This document shows, piece by piece, positions 1-10,951 of a stretch of 64,000 nucleotides of DNA. The stretch covers positions 1 through 64,000 of the forward strand of contig SCFE01000093.1 in assembly GCA_004352715.1 (NCBI GenBank). The letters run 5' to 3'. Both the position numbers and the translations under genes were made by a program. The notes below the pieces were generated by a model, which had not been told where the DNA came from, made no database searches, and saw only the letters and a program-made list of their open reading frames with translations. The stretch's first letter is position 1; each line of letters begins with the position of its first letter. The DNA is from Hofstenia miamia (taxonomy: Eukaryota; Xenacoelomorpha; Acoela).

Positions 1-34
1 TATATATATATAATATATATATATAATATATACA
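1..34. repeat. (TA)n simple repeat
   Basis: Alternating TA/AT dinucleotides at the window edge. The sequence that follows (31-126) matches 8263-8350, so this tract is the counterpart of the (TA)n at 8243-8264. Confidence 0.8.
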
Positions 35-126
35 TAACTTCATAAATATTTGCAAATATAAAATTTTTTACCAAATAACATTTTAAAACGCTGATTTCGA
101 TTTGCTTAAATTAATGCGAGATGTTA

Positions 127-362
127 AAGTGTGTTCCCACTATCGACTTTTATCATCTGTCAAGAAATCGGTGATAAAAGTCGATAGTGCGAACACTCTA
201 TCTGCTTTTTTATCGGCTGATAAAAGATCGGTAGTCTGAACGCTCTTCCAACTCCGCTTTTTCTGATAAAAAATCGGATGATAAAAAATCGCCAATGTGA
301 ACGAAAATAAATGCATTTTCGATTAAAATCTGTTGATAAAAGTCGATAGTGGGAACACACCT
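127..362. mobile_element. MITE, PIF/Harbinger-type, with TTA target duplication
   Basis: Terminal inverted repeats of about 29 bp (left begins AAGTGTGTTCCCAC, right reverse complement begins AGGTGTGTTCCCAC) enclose 236 bp without coding capacity. The interior repeats the motif GATAAAA-TCG. TTA flanks both ends (124-126 and 363-365). The same flanking DNA without the element is present near 8351-8360, where GATGTTAGAAATA continues uninterrupted, which fixes both boundaries and the 3 bp duplication. A 3 bp TWA duplication is typical of PIF/Harbinger. Assignment to that superfamily is inference, since no transposase is present. Confidence 0.85.
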
Positions 363-365
363 TTA

Positions 366-1678
366 GAAATATGTCTTTATAATGGAAGGTTTATCATTTA
401 AATGTCAGCGAACAACACCATGACGAGTCTATGCAAATATTCTTTTAGCAAATCCTGCAAACAACGTTCAAATTATTAAAAACGGGTCGTTCGTGTTACC
501 GGATCATTTATTTTGCAATTTTACTAGGTGTTGCTGAGTCACTTCAGCAATTTTACCCAGGTTGTATGAGTCACATCCTTTGACACGTTTGCAACTCTGA
601 TTATAACTATTAAGAATTTGTGATAATTGTGGGTTGCCGTACTTCTCTTTCACAGGAACAAATCTCTATATATGCTTTTTCTGTTCAATTTAGGTTGCTT
701 TCCCGTTGATGAGTTACACATATTTAACTGATTCGCCCCAAATTGCATCGATTCCTAACAACCAGATGCTTAAAACAAGATATAATTGCGTATTCCATTA
801 TAAATAAATATATTACCTTTTGTGATTTTATAGATCCAGGATATGCTAGTGATTATAGAGGAATTAATTGCTTGTTTCTATTCTCTAGTAACAGTAACTA
901 CAATTTCGCATGCACCCCAACCAATTTGCCCATTTTACATAGTTTATAATCACAGTCTGGCGATTTACACTATAAGAAAAGTAAGGTAGCAAGTAGGAAA
1001 TTGTTTCAAATTTTATCCAAATGCTCAAATTACAGAAAATTCCAAAAAATTTTCACCTTTGTGGTTTTACAATTATTACATTTGCTTCAATAAAACAAAT
1101 AATGTTTCGCCAAAGAAGTTAGAGAGTTTCACAATTAAGAAGTATTGGTTCCAATTGATGTTTGGAAATACAAACTTTAAGTCTATATTTGTGCTATTGA
1201 AGGTCTACAATCTGCATTTCAATAATGAATGTTTGTCATAAATGGCTTTACTTTATTTAATTGTACGATTATCAAATAAACAAATAGCTCAAAAAACTAA
1301 AAAAGTATTAAATAGGAAAAGCGACTTGTTACATCAAATTATAGCCTTTTGCAGGATGCATTTTTGTAATAATAAGTTTTGAGATCACAAAATGGAAGCA
1401 ATTTTTTTAGATGTCGATTGATGTCAATTAGAAATACAACACATCTTTAAAATAATAGCCACTATGGTTTACGTATGCCAGGTCAATATTGGAATTTCTT
1501 TACGAATTTCACGCAACACCACATTAGTATATATTAATAAAATTATTATTTACGAATCCTTTTAAATTTACACCATATATTTATATTATTCTAGCACTAA
1601 GGCTTAAATATTTAAAGAACTTTTTAAATAAAAAACTTATATTTTTGTTATACATAAATGATTATATAACAATATATA
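366..1678. other. AT-rich stretch, no feature recognised
   Basis: Only short open frames with no recognisable protein sequence. This block and the start of the Tc1 relic that follows are missing from the partial copy of the region at 8263-8950, where the flanks join at about 8366-8370. Confidence 0.5.
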
Positions 1679-2805
1679 CTGTACTGGCCAAAAGTTTGGG
1701 AACAGCAACCTGTCTAAAGCGTGTTTTATGCTATTTCCTGGAAACTTCGTAAAATTCCTGGAATTTCCCATTTTTTCTTAGAATTTACAACAGATTCTTT
1801 TAGCCAATTAAATTAACACAACTTTAGATTTACACACAATACATTTTTACTGAAAAATTCATATCTTGTACGAGGGGGATTACAATTATCACGCTATAGC
1901 GGTTAGAATGGGCGTGTCAGTATCTTCGGTATCCAGAAGTGTTACTCATTATCAGCAACTGTAAATTTTTTTCCTCTCGCAAGTGGTCTCGAAGCCCAAA
2001 AGTGTCAATCCCTCAGACGACCGTCTGATCCACCGCTACGTCGTCAATCAACCATTCTCTTCATTTTCTGAAGTCAAAGCAAATCTAGGTGCAGTAGTGC
2101 AGAATGCATCAATACGTACCATTAGGCGTTGATAGAATACTACGTTTGAACTTCCATCTTGCAAACCGGCAGCCAAACCCTGATTGTCTTAAAAAACATT
2201 TGACACCAGTTGCGCTTCTGCAGTCAATACCAACACTGCACCCCTGAGATGTGGCATCAAGTAATGTTTAGTGACGAATCCAACTTTTGCCAGTTTACAT
2301 CATACTGGCCACACGTTCGAAGACCAAGAAACCAAAGATTCAACACACGTTACATGTAACAAACTGTCCGCTCAGCAACTTCTGTGATTATTTGTAGTGC
2401 TATAACGGCGAATGGGCGCGCTGGTCTGCATTTTATTCCTCACAACGAGACAGTCACTGCCAAGGGCTACTTCAAAATAATTAAGGAGGAAGTTCATATG
2501 TTTATGCAGCTTCGCGGAACATCTGTACTACAACAAGATGATGCTCCTTCCCACAGCACCAAAGTTGTGAAACAGTGGAATTTCGGCTGCTTCCCAGACC
2601 ATAACGTCATAGAAAATTGCTGGCATCACATCAAAAACTGTCTGAGGAAGCGTTAATGCACAATACTCGATGATTTGTAGGAGGAACTTTAAAGTGGTAT
2701 GGTTCACAGAGATATTGATGATTATTGTATAAAGCTGGTCGAGTCAATTCTCAAATCGCATTGCAGCGTGTTTAGCCAATAATTTCGGACATACAAAATA
2801 TTATG
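1679..2805 (+). mobile_element. Degenerate Tc1-family DNA transposon (transposase pseudogene)
   Basis: The left end CTGTACTGGCCAAAAGTTTG after a TA resembles a Tc1-type terminal repeat. Broken frames downstream encode successive pieces of a Tc1 transposase. A helix-turn-helix part contains RLIHRYVVNQPFS and ASIRTIRR (about 2020-2127). The catalytic part has FSDESNF with WPHVRRP (about 2265-2325), then QDDAPSH and VIENCWHHIK (about 2530-2635). The family is a DD34E enzyme. Here only 24 residues separate the second D from the E, so about ten residues are lost, and stops and frameshifts lie between the pieces. No matching right terminal repeat was found. The element is dead. Confidence 0.85.
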
Positions 2806-3103
2806 GAGTTTTTCTGAATTAACTATATACTTTCTACACGATATTATGATATTGTTTCTATATTGCGTTATTATATTGTTTCTTTATTGCTTTTTTAGTG
2901 TAAAATACAAAAATTTCTATATATATATATATATATATATATTGTATGGCATTTTAGTGGATTTCTCGAATTTTTATAATATTTATTTCATTTATTTTAT
3001 AAATGCAAATTTATGTAATAAGCTATAAATAGTTTTAAGTTGAACGTATAGTATTTTTCAAAGTTATAGCTTTTTACCACAAAATATATAATTGAAATTG
3101 CCG
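2521..3103. repeat. Duplicated block D, copy 1 (ends at a single-N joint)
   Basis: Matches 8370-8950 nearly base for base, with a few substitutions and one-base indels. It carries the 3' part of the Tc1 transposase and an AT-rich tail with a (TA)n tract. Copy 1 stops exactly at the N at 3104, whereas copy 2 continues into the knottin-like gene. Confidence 0.9.
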
Positions 3104-3104
3104 N
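3104..3104. other. Single-N assembly joint
   Basis: One ambiguous base exactly where homology with 8370-8950 ends and a (TA)-rich sequence begins. Treat contiguity across it as unproven. Confidence 0.7.
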
Positions 3105-4764
3105 TACATATATATACGTGTATATATATATAAATATATTATATTCTTACGTATACTACATTTAATTGAAAATATTTTCTATTTTTTTGCAGAAAATCTA
3201 GGCTGACTACAATATTTGTTTAAATAATAATTAATATATTGTAATATTAAATCAATCGTTTCATATATGCTGCATTACTTTGAGCACTAGTTGCTATATA
3301 AAAAAGAGCTTTGTAATTTATTAATACTGGTATATTATGGAATAGTTATTTTTAATATTAAAACTTGTGAAAGAGCTATTGAAGTTCTCCAAGATGTCGT
3401 AAAGAGCTTGCAAATCAGATGAAAATACATGAACTAATTGCTCTCTAAATTAAGACTGCCTACTTATTGTTTCTAGATAGAAATAAACAAACATCTCAAG
3501 AAATTTGAATCATTTTAATTGCACGCCACTCAGCGGAGGAAAATTAAATTAATTTGCTTCAAAATAAGTGTTGTGCGATAATTCAATTGGGAGTTCATTA
3601 CATGTTTTACAACAAAGTGAAATAGCGCGATTTAAACAAGAAGGCTTATTCAGCCTTAAATCGTCATAGATGGTTTTATGGATTCATAGGTTTTGGTGTA
3701 AAACGTGTTTGAAATAGACACTTTCAATTTTTCTATTGAAAAATCGATGTCGGGAATAAAATTTTTAAAAATCCTTGCAAGTTCTTTAAGAGATGGGCAA
3801 CATAATATGCAATAGTGAAATGTCAGACAAAACCTTCCTGGCAGGGATTGATCATAGAGGGTTTCCTGTATGATACCAATAGCTAAAGAATTTATTATTT
3901 CATTGTCTCAGTAATGTATTAACATAGCAAATTTCATACACGTGAAATTGAAGATAATATTTCTCAGATTATTAAGTGAGCCTAATTTCTTCCTATGCGA
4001 ATTTGATGCATGGTAAATTTAATCCATTTTTCTTGCATATGATTAGTGTAGGTATTTTAATGACATTTGCGTGCTCATTTCGGTTACTTAATTTTTTCAT
4101 AAATTAGTAATAATTTTTTAAAAATTGGCAAGAACCAATAATGTCAGGCGCTGTGTCGTTTTATCATTTTTTGTGGTTTATGTTAAATTTCGATATTAGT
4201 TTGAGGATTATTGGTCATTCTATGATATCTCTGATACTAATTTGAATGAAATGATTACATGTCAGACCAATTCCTACTATATGATGGCCAAGAAATTTAC
4301 AGTAAAACCTCTAAATGAGCAGACCAATACAGTATATGCATCTACTCACCTATAGCAGGAACTGAATACAATAGCACTTAGTTTTTAGCAGACCTCTTAA
4401 TCAACCTTTGATGTAGAATCGAATAAAACAACTCCGGAAAAGTTATGCAATGTAGTTCTTGCGTTATGGACCAGTATTTTCTCTAAATTTCGCAAAATTT
4501 ATATTTCAGTTAGTGAACCCCATTTTCTTTTAGAAAAGTGCAAAAAACTGATCGATTCTATCAATCACTATTCAAATGTTGTAAAAATTTGGGAAATAAA
4601 ATAAAAACTGACAGCTACATCCTTCTAAACACGGATTACTTGGACAGAAAATGCAAATTTTTTTATATTTTTGAAACTAGCCCTTTCAAAATTGAAGATA
4701 CGCTTACGCACATTACTTAGAAAAGATGTAACATAAAAAAGATCTTATAGTAGACGTTAATAGG
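3105..4764. other. AT-rich stretch, no feature recognised
   Basis: Starts with a degenerate TA tract. Open frames are short, and none gives a recognisable protein or convincing splice sites. Confidence 0.5.
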
Positions 4765-4988
4765 AAAAATGTAGCTATTAAATTCTAAAAGAAAAGCCCA
4801 TTCGAAATCATGTCAAGCCTCTCATAAAAAATGAGAAAGTATCATCCATTTAATAAAAATTGGTCTATATTTGATAAAATTAAGATAGTTATATGATACT
4901 TTTATAAAACAAAACATTTCCCCACGTAGCAGTATCAAAAAAGACAGAGCGCCACATATAAACAGAGTACTCGATATATATATATATA
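4765..4988. repeat. Duplicated block F, copy 1
   Basis: Matches about 7948-8250, including the motif GACAGAGCGCCACATATAAA beside a (TA)n tract. Copy 2 has extra GACAGAGCG-type units. Copy 1 runs into a 1,000-base gap. Confidence 0.85.
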
Positions 4989-5988
4989 NNNNNNNNNNNN
5001 NNNNNNNNNNNNNNNNNNNNNNNNNNNNNNNNNNNNNNNNNNNNNNNNNNNNNNNNNNNNNNNNNNNNNNNNNNNNNNNNNNNNNNNNNNNNNNNNNNNN
5101 NNNNNNNNNNNNNNNNNNNNNNNNNNNNNNNNNNNNNNNNNNNNNNNNNNNNNNNNNNNNNNNNNNNNNNNNNNNNNNNNNNNNNNNNNNNNNNNNNNNN
5201 NNNNNNNNNNNNNNNNNNNNNNNNNNNNNNNNNNNNNNNNNNNNNNNNNNNNNNNNNNNNNNNNNNNNNNNNNNNNNNNNNNNNNNNNNNNNNNNNNNNN
5301 NNNNNNNNNNNNNNNNNNNNNNNNNNNNNNNNNNNNNNNNNNNNNNNNNNNNNNNNNNNNNNNNNNNNNNNNNNNNNNNNNNNNNNNNNNNNNNNNNNNN
5401 NNNNNNNNNNNNNNNNNNNNNNNNNNNNNNNNNNNNNNNNNNNNNNNNNNNNNNNNNNNNNNNNNNNNNNNNNNNNNNNNNNNNNNNNNNNNNNNNNNNN
5501 NNNNNNNNNNNNNNNNNNNNNNNNNNNNNNNNNNNNNNNNNNNNNNNNNNNNNNNNNNNNNNNNNNNNNNNNNNNNNNNNNNNNNNNNNNNNNNNNNNNN
5601 NNNNNNNNNNNNNNNNNNNNNNNNNNNNNNNNNNNNNNNNNNNNNNNNNNNNNNNNNNNNNNNNNNNNNNNNNNNNNNNNNNNNNNNNNNNNNNNNNNNN
5701 NNNNNNNNNNNNNNNNNNNNNNNNNNNNNNNNNNNNNNNNNNNNNNNNNNNNNNNNNNNNNNNNNNNNNNNNNNNNNNNNNNNNNNNNNNNNNNNNNNNN
5801 NNNNNNNNNNNNNNNNNNNNNNNNNNNNNNNNNNNNNNNNNNNNNNNNNNNNNNNNNNNNNNNNNNNNNNNNNNNNNNNNNNNNNNNNNNNNNNNNNNNN
5901 NNNNNNNNNNNNNNNNNNNNNNNNNNNNNNNNNNNNNNNNNNNNNNNNNNNNNNNNNNNNNNNNNNNNNNNNNNNNNNNNNNNNNNNN
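4989..5988. other. Assembly gap (1,000 N)
   Basis: A run of exactly 1,000 N beginning inside a (TA)n tract. The round length suggests an arbitrary scaffold gap. Any reading frame drawn across it is meaningless. Confidence 0.99.
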
Positions 5989-6400
5989 TTCTTACATTAA
6001 GGCTTTTGAACAAGCATTTCTCAGTGGAATATAGCTGAGAAACACACGTTCTAAAGACGATTTTGTACAAGCAAAATTCGAATTACAGACATTTACTATT
6101 GTTTAATAGATTGAACAAAAACCTACACCAATTTCTTGATTGTTTCTTTGAAATATATGCGCGCAATATTGTAAATTCCGTTTTGCAAAAATAAAAATTC
6201 AAATTTACACACAATTACCATTGTTTAATCTCTCCTGATGAGATACATACGGGAAATTTTAATTTTTTCGTTTAAATGTATTCGCGCTGTATGGTTAATA
6301 GGGTTCTGTCAAACCCAGTTCCCATTGATTCCCTTTGACGAAATTGCACTTTTTTAGCTCTATAAAAAAGACATACGTAATTTCATTCTTCAAATAGCTT
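5989..6400. repeat. Duplicated block C, copy 1
   Basis: Nearly identical to 9546-9988 (starts TTCTTACATTAAGG). Copy 2 carries an extra short internal duplication around the motif TGTATTCGTGCTGTATGG. In copy 2 the block leads directly into the second knottin-like gene, and in copy 1 it leads into unrelated AT-rich DNA. Confidence 0.9.
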
Positions 6401-6954
6401 TATCCAAAAAGTCAGATTTGGAAGTTGATAAAACACATCTAACTCTTGCTCAAAAGTAATGAATCTATGTGCGCAGTTTAAGCAATGAAATTAACATAAT
6501 TAAGTGCACAACCATGGAATTGCAATGTAAACAATTTGTTTTCATATGACTACAGCAATATGGGCATTTTGTTTTTATCTATATAGAAGCAATAGAAAAA
6601 CGAATAACAAAGAATGGCAACACATGTGTATTAATTTAGTAAACAATTATCTAATGAATTTTGGTCAAATTTTCTGGCTGTTTACAACATCTTAGAGAGC
6701 TCAATTCAACACTGTTTACAACAAAATTTAACTTGCAAAACTATTGCATAATAGACCACTATTATTTATTTGCAAACTCTTATATTTTGTAACAAGTAAA
6801 TTTCACAGTATTAATCCATTACATATTATAATATACTAATAATACTAAATTTAATTCATTTATCTAATAATGAAACTTCTCGGCGCCAAGGCGCCTCGTG
6901 CATGTACCACATATATCATATTATATATAGTATTATATTTTCTATGTATTTGCC
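6401..6954. other. AT-rich stretch, no feature recognised
   Basis: No open frame of substance, no inverted-repeat ends and no recognisable coding sequence. Confidence 0.5.
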
Positions 6955-7860
6955 TAAAATATTCAGCCGGAATCCGGCATATCCATATTGATTTGAACAA
7001 AAAATCTCATAATTGTATCATAATATATATAATATTTCGTGATTTCACATTATTTCTACATACATTGATGTTATATTGACATCCCGGCCCCAACCGAAAA
7101 AATTGGTCAAATACAAAATTTATATATTTTCTAATTTTTTTTTGAATAAAACCATATTAGACAGCGATTCAAACTGCTTTCAAAACTCGGCAATCAGCAT
7201 TTTTATAAAAATCTAGTTTTTTTATCATTTCCTAACCACATTCTAAGATATCCTGGCATCCCGGGACCAACCAAAATATTTCGGCAAATACAGAATTTAT
7301 GTGCTTCTAAAAGTTTTTAGATATAAAACAATATTAGAAAGCGATTCCGCCCAGTTTCAAATCAATTTCATCAGCAGTTTTTGAATAATTTTCAATTGCA
7401 TAGCTTGTTCTACCCACATTCAAGCAATAATGTGTCTAATTAACATATTCAGACTGAACCCGGCATTCCAATATTGATTTGAAAGAAAATTCATATAATT
7501 GTAACATAACTTATTGAATAATTCCTCATTTTATATTATTTCTACATACATTCTATGTTATCCTGACATCCTGGCCCCAACCCAAACACTGGCAAATACA
7601 AAATGTATGTGCTTCTAAAAGTTTTTAGATATAAAACAATATTAGAAAGCGATTCCGCCCAGTTTCAAATCAATTTCATCAGCAGTTTTTGAATAATTTT
7701 CAATTGCATAGCTTGTTCTACCCACATTCAAGCAATAATGTGTCTAATAAACATATTCAGACTGAACCCGGCATTGCAATATTGATTTGAAAGAAAAATC
7801 TCATAATTGTATCATAATATATTGAATAAATGGTGATTTCACATTTGTCACTATTTGACA
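6955..7860. repeat. Tandem repeat region, ~308 bp period
   Basis: The stretch from GTGCTTCTAAAAGTTTTTAG (about 7300) to CATATTCAGACTGAACCCGG (about 7460) recurs about 308 bp later (about 7609-7770). A more diverged unit starts near 6957 (ATTCAGCCGGAATCCGGC). The phrase CAT-CC-GG-CC-AACC occurs at about 7080, 7257 and 7566. No coding sense is visible. It looks like a short satellite array or repeated intergenic unit. Confidence 0.8.
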
Positions 7861-7867
7861 CAATAGG

Positions 7868-7870
<3 letters not shown>

Positions 7871-7909
<39 letters not shown>

Positions 7910-7934
7910 TTATATATATATATATATATATTTA
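7871..7934. repeat. (TA)n simple repeat
   Basis: Long alternating AT tract with one CATT interruption, directly after the tandem repeat region. Confidence 0.9.
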
Positions 7935-7947
7935 GAAATATATATAT

Positions 7948-8250
7948 AGGAAAAATGTGTGTCTTAAATTCTAAAAGAAAAGCCCATTCGGAATCATGTC
8001 AGGCCTCTCATAAAAAATCAGAAAGTACCATCCATTTAATAAAAATTGGTCTATATTTGATAAAATTAAGATAGTTATACTATACTTTTATAAAACAAAA
8101 CATTTCCTTACGTAGTAATTGCAAAAAAAACAGAGCGCAACATATAAATTTTTTTTGTATATAGACAGAGCGCCCTCTTGGGACAGAGCGACCCATATAA
8201 ATGTTTATTAGACAGAGCGCCACATATAAACAGAATACCCGATATATATA
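7948..8250. repeat. Duplicated block F, copy 2
   Basis: Counterpart of 4765-4988 with extra units: the motif GACAGAGCG appears several times (about 8164, 8182, 8211). It leads into a (TA)n tract and then into the unoccupied version of the MITE site seen at 127-362. Confidence 0.85.
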
Positions 8251-8369
8251 TATATATATATATACATAACTTCATAAATATTTGCAAATATAAATTTTTT
8301 ATATTATATATTTAAAATGCTGATTTCGATTGCTTAAATTAACGCGAGATGTTAGAAATACATGGGGAA

Positions 8370-8950
8370 ATCTGTACTACAACAAGATGATGCTCCTTGC
8401 CACAGCACCAAAGTGGTGAACCAGTGGACTTTCGGCTGCTTCCCAGACCATAACGTCATAGAAAATTGCTGGCATCACATCAAAAACTGTCTGAGGAAGC
8501 GTCAATGCACAATACTCGATGATCTGAAGGAGGAACTTTAAAGTGGTATGGTTCACAGAGATACTGATGATTATTGTATAAAGCTGGTCGAGTCAATGTC
8601 AAATCGCATTGCAGCGTGTTTAGCCAATAATGGCGGACATACAAAATATTATGGAGTTTTTCTGAATTAACTATATACTTTCTACACGATATTATGATAT
8701 TGTTTCTATATTGCGTTATTATATTGTTTCTTTATTGCTTTTTTAGTGTAAAATACAAAAATTTCTATATATATATATATATATATATATTGTATGGCAT
8801 TTTAGTGGATTTCTCGAATTTTTATAATATTTATTTCATTTATTTTATAAATGCAAATTTATGTAATAAGCTATAAATAGTTTTAAGTTGAACGTATAGT
8901 ATTTTTCAAAGTTATAGCTTTTACCACAAAATATATAATTGAAATTGCCG
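8370..8950 (+). mobile_element. Second copy of the Tc1 relic 3' end (block D, copy 2)
   Basis: Same DNA as 2521-3103, carrying the QDDAPSH and VIENCWHHIK coding pieces with the same shortened spacing. That deletion therefore predates the copying. The left boundary abuts the empty MITE site at 8351-8366, and the 5' half of the transposon is absent. Its right end joins the knottin-like gene. Confidence 0.85.
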
Positions 8951-8951
8951 G

Positions 8952-9229
8952 GAAGAGATAATAAAAGCAATCCTAGTTGCTGTGTGTCATAATTTTTTAA
9001 AAGAACTCACAATGTTAAGTCATAGGAAGCCTTCAAGTTTATTGTTGATGGTAATATTTGTCTCTCTTATTGCTGAGATATTTAGCTGTTATGACTATGG
9101 AGAACTTTGTTGGGATGATGATGAGTGTTGCAGCAATAATTGCGAACCCGTTCCGACAAACAGTGTTGCTTTTTACGATGATGCAAAGGATATGTCGATA
9201 TGTGTTTAATGATTCTGCAAATTGTAATG
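8952..9229. repeat. Knottin-gene block E, copy 1
   Basis: Nearly identical to 9988-10266, covering the presumed upstream region (with ATAATAAAAG about 50 bp before the start), the coding sequence and a few bases beyond. Flanks on both sides differ between the copies. Confidence 0.85.
9012..9209 (+). CDS. Small secreted cysteine-rich (knottin-like) peptide, copy 1
   Basis: A 65-residue precursor. The first ~25 residues are a clear signal peptide: a basic start (MLSHRK), then a hydrophobic core ending in EIFS. The mature part opens with a cysteine framework C-x6-C-x5-CC-x3-C and is acidic (CWDDDECC). That spacing is typical of inhibitor-cystine-knot peptides, a fold used for venom components, antimicrobial peptides and other secreted ligands. 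The role here is unknown. After the fifth cysteine the sequence differs from copy 2 because of a one-base indel, leaving a single late cysteine (SICV end). I chose the ATG at 9012 over one 30 bases upstream because the signal peptide begins there. AATAAA follows at 9269. It is uncertain which copy has the intact frame. Confidence 0.7.
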   Translation: MLSHRKPSSLLLMVIFVSLIAEIFSCYDYGELCWDDDECCSNNCEPVPTNSVAFYDDAKDMSICV

Positions 9230-9268
9230 TCATAGAAATTAGATTTGTACGTAACAAATAGTTTTCTG

Positions 9269-9274
9269 AATAAA
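9269..9274 (+). promoter_or_regulatory. Polyadenylation signal after knottin-like gene copy 1
   Basis: AATAAA 60 bases after the stop codon of the 9012-9209 gene. The homologous region is absent after copy 2, whose similarity stops at 10266. Confidence 0.5.
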
Positions 9275-9506
9275 AATGTAAAAAATACACTCGTAATATT
9301 ATCCAATTCTAACAGAAATCATTCATAATTATAAAAAAAATTTTAATAATGCAAACTGGGATAATGTTACCACTGAATTCTCAAAGTTGTAGAACAAATT
9401 TTACTTGTATATGCACTATTTTAATTCTTTTTAAATATTTTTTCGAAAACACTGATATTTTGCAATTTAAATAGCAGTATGTTTTTACGATCATTATTAA
9501 ATGTAT

Positions 9507-9507
9507 N
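9507..9507. other. Single-N assembly joint
   Basis: One N shortly before the second copy of block C begins (9546). The order of blocks across it is not secure. Confidence 0.7.
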
Positions 9508-9545
9508 TTATAAAGAACTCATAGCTCCATTTTGCAAATTCGAAT

Positions 9546-9987
9546 TCTTACATTAAGGCTTTTGAACAAGCATTTCTCAGCGGAATATAGCTGAGAAACA
9601 CACGTTCTAAAGACGACTTTGTACAAGCAAAATTCGAATTACAGACATTTACTATTGTTTAATAGATTGAACAAAAACCTACACCAATTTCTTGATTGTT
9701 TCTTTGAAATATATGCGCGCAATATTGTAAATTCCGTTTTGCAAAAATAAAAATTCAAATTTACACACAATTACCATTGTTTAATCTCTCCTGATGAGAT
9801 ACATACGGGAAATTTTAATTTTTTCGTTTAAATGTATTCGCGCTGTATGGTTAATAGCTTTTTATAATGTATTCGTGCTGTATGGTTAATAGAGTACTGT
9901 CAAACCCAGTTCCCATTGATTCCCTTTGACGAAATTGCACTTTTTTAGCTCTATAAAAAAGACATACATAATTTCATTCTTCTAATA
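9546..9987. repeat. Duplicated block C, copy 2
   Basis: Counterpart of 5989-6400, with an additional short duplication around 9860-9895. It passes without a break into the upstream region of the second knottin-like gene. Confidence 0.9.
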
Positions 9988-10047
9988 GAAGAGATAATAA
10001 AAGCAATCCTAGTTGCTGTGTGTCATAATTTTTTAAAAGAACTCACA

Positions 10048-10215
10048 ATGTTAAGTCATAGGAAGCCTTCAAGTTTATTGTTGATGGTAATATTTGTCTC
10101 TCTTATTGCTGAGATATTTAGCTGTTATGACTATGGAGAACTTTGTTGGGATGATGATGAGTGTTGCAGCAATAATTGCGAATCCGTTCCGACACAACAG
10201 TGTTGCTTTTTATGA
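10048..10215 (+). CDS. Small secreted cysteine-rich (knottin-like) peptide, copy 2
   Basis: A 55-residue product with the same signal peptide and the same C-x6-C-x5-CC-x3-C start as copy 1. One extra base after the fifth cysteine changes the frame. The product then reads VPTQQCC and stops after two more residues, giving seven cysteines instead of six. A six-cysteine knot with an added cysteine is possible, and so is a truncated pseudogene. Upstream DNA (from 9988) is shared with copy 1, but the 3' flank diverges at 10267, losing the polyadenylation signal seen after copy 1. The two could be paralogues, or alleles placed in tandem by the assembler. Confidence 0.6.
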   Translation: MLSHRKPSSLLLMVIFVSLIAEIFSCYDYGELCWDDDECCSNNCESVPTQQCCFL

Positions 10216-10266
10216 TGATGCAAAGGATATGTCGATATGTGTTTAATGATTCTGCAAATTGTAATG

Positions 10267-10559
10267 AGTAGTAAAGAAAGGCAGGGTTGTGTATATATGG
10301 GTTTCTAATAATAATCAGTTTTTAATAACTTTTTACTCTTTTCTATTGATTTTGATAAGAAAAAAAAGCGTTTTTTAGAAATTCAGGCTTTTACGGCCAG
10401 GGTAAAAAAACTGCAGCTATGCCCATATAAATAATTATTCAATTATACCCCTGTTTTAACTATGTACCAATACGTTTTTGAGCAATTTTTTTGCATTTTT
10501 TAGAAAATCTGCATTTTTCCAACATCCCAAAATGTCTTTTGAAGCCATAAAGAAACTAT
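10267..10559. other. AT-rich stretch, no feature recognised
   Basis: No convincing open frame or terminal repeats between the second knottin block and the next duplicated segment. Confidence 0.4.
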
Positions 10560-10563
10560 GTAA

Positions 10564-10775
10564 AGAGAAATTTTGATTGTTTGAATTAACAATTTTACTG
10601 TTTTTAACTAGTTATTTATATTATAATTATTTAAAAGAAGGCAAATAGAATATTATTTAATGCTTAGTGTGATGCACAGACACAATTTGAAATCGCAAAT
10701 GTGTCATTGAATACTTTAAAACTTTAGTTAATTAACAGCTGTTATGTTTGTTCAAAGCATTGCACTGAGCCTCAT
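10564..10775. repeat. Duplicate of the segment following the single N at 10776
   Basis: GAGAAATTTTGATTGTTTGA onward is repeated immediately after the N (10777-10985), with a few differences close to the coding start. Head-to-tail copies on either side of a single N are what overlapping, unmerged contigs or haplotypes would give. Confidence 0.9.
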
Positions 10776-10951
10776 NGAGAAATTTTGATTGTTTGAATTA
10801 ACAATTTTACTGTTTTTAACTAGTTATTTATATTATAATTATTTAAAAGAAGGCAAATAGAATATTATTTAATGCTTAGTGTGATGCACAGACACAATTT
10901 GAAATCGCAAATGTGTCATTGAATACTTTAAAACTTTAGTTATTTTAACAG

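Noticed and set aside
2846-3028. 60-residue frame repeated at 8694-8876
   Set aside because: Identical only because the block is duplicated; low-complexity Tyr/Ile/Phe sequence over a TA tract.
4889-6070. 393-residue minus-strand frame
   Set aside because: Almost all of it is N; the ends are unrelated repeat sequence.
6870-7079. 69-residue frame at the start of the tandem repeats
   Set aside because: Its 3' half lies in repeat units and is not kept open in the other units.
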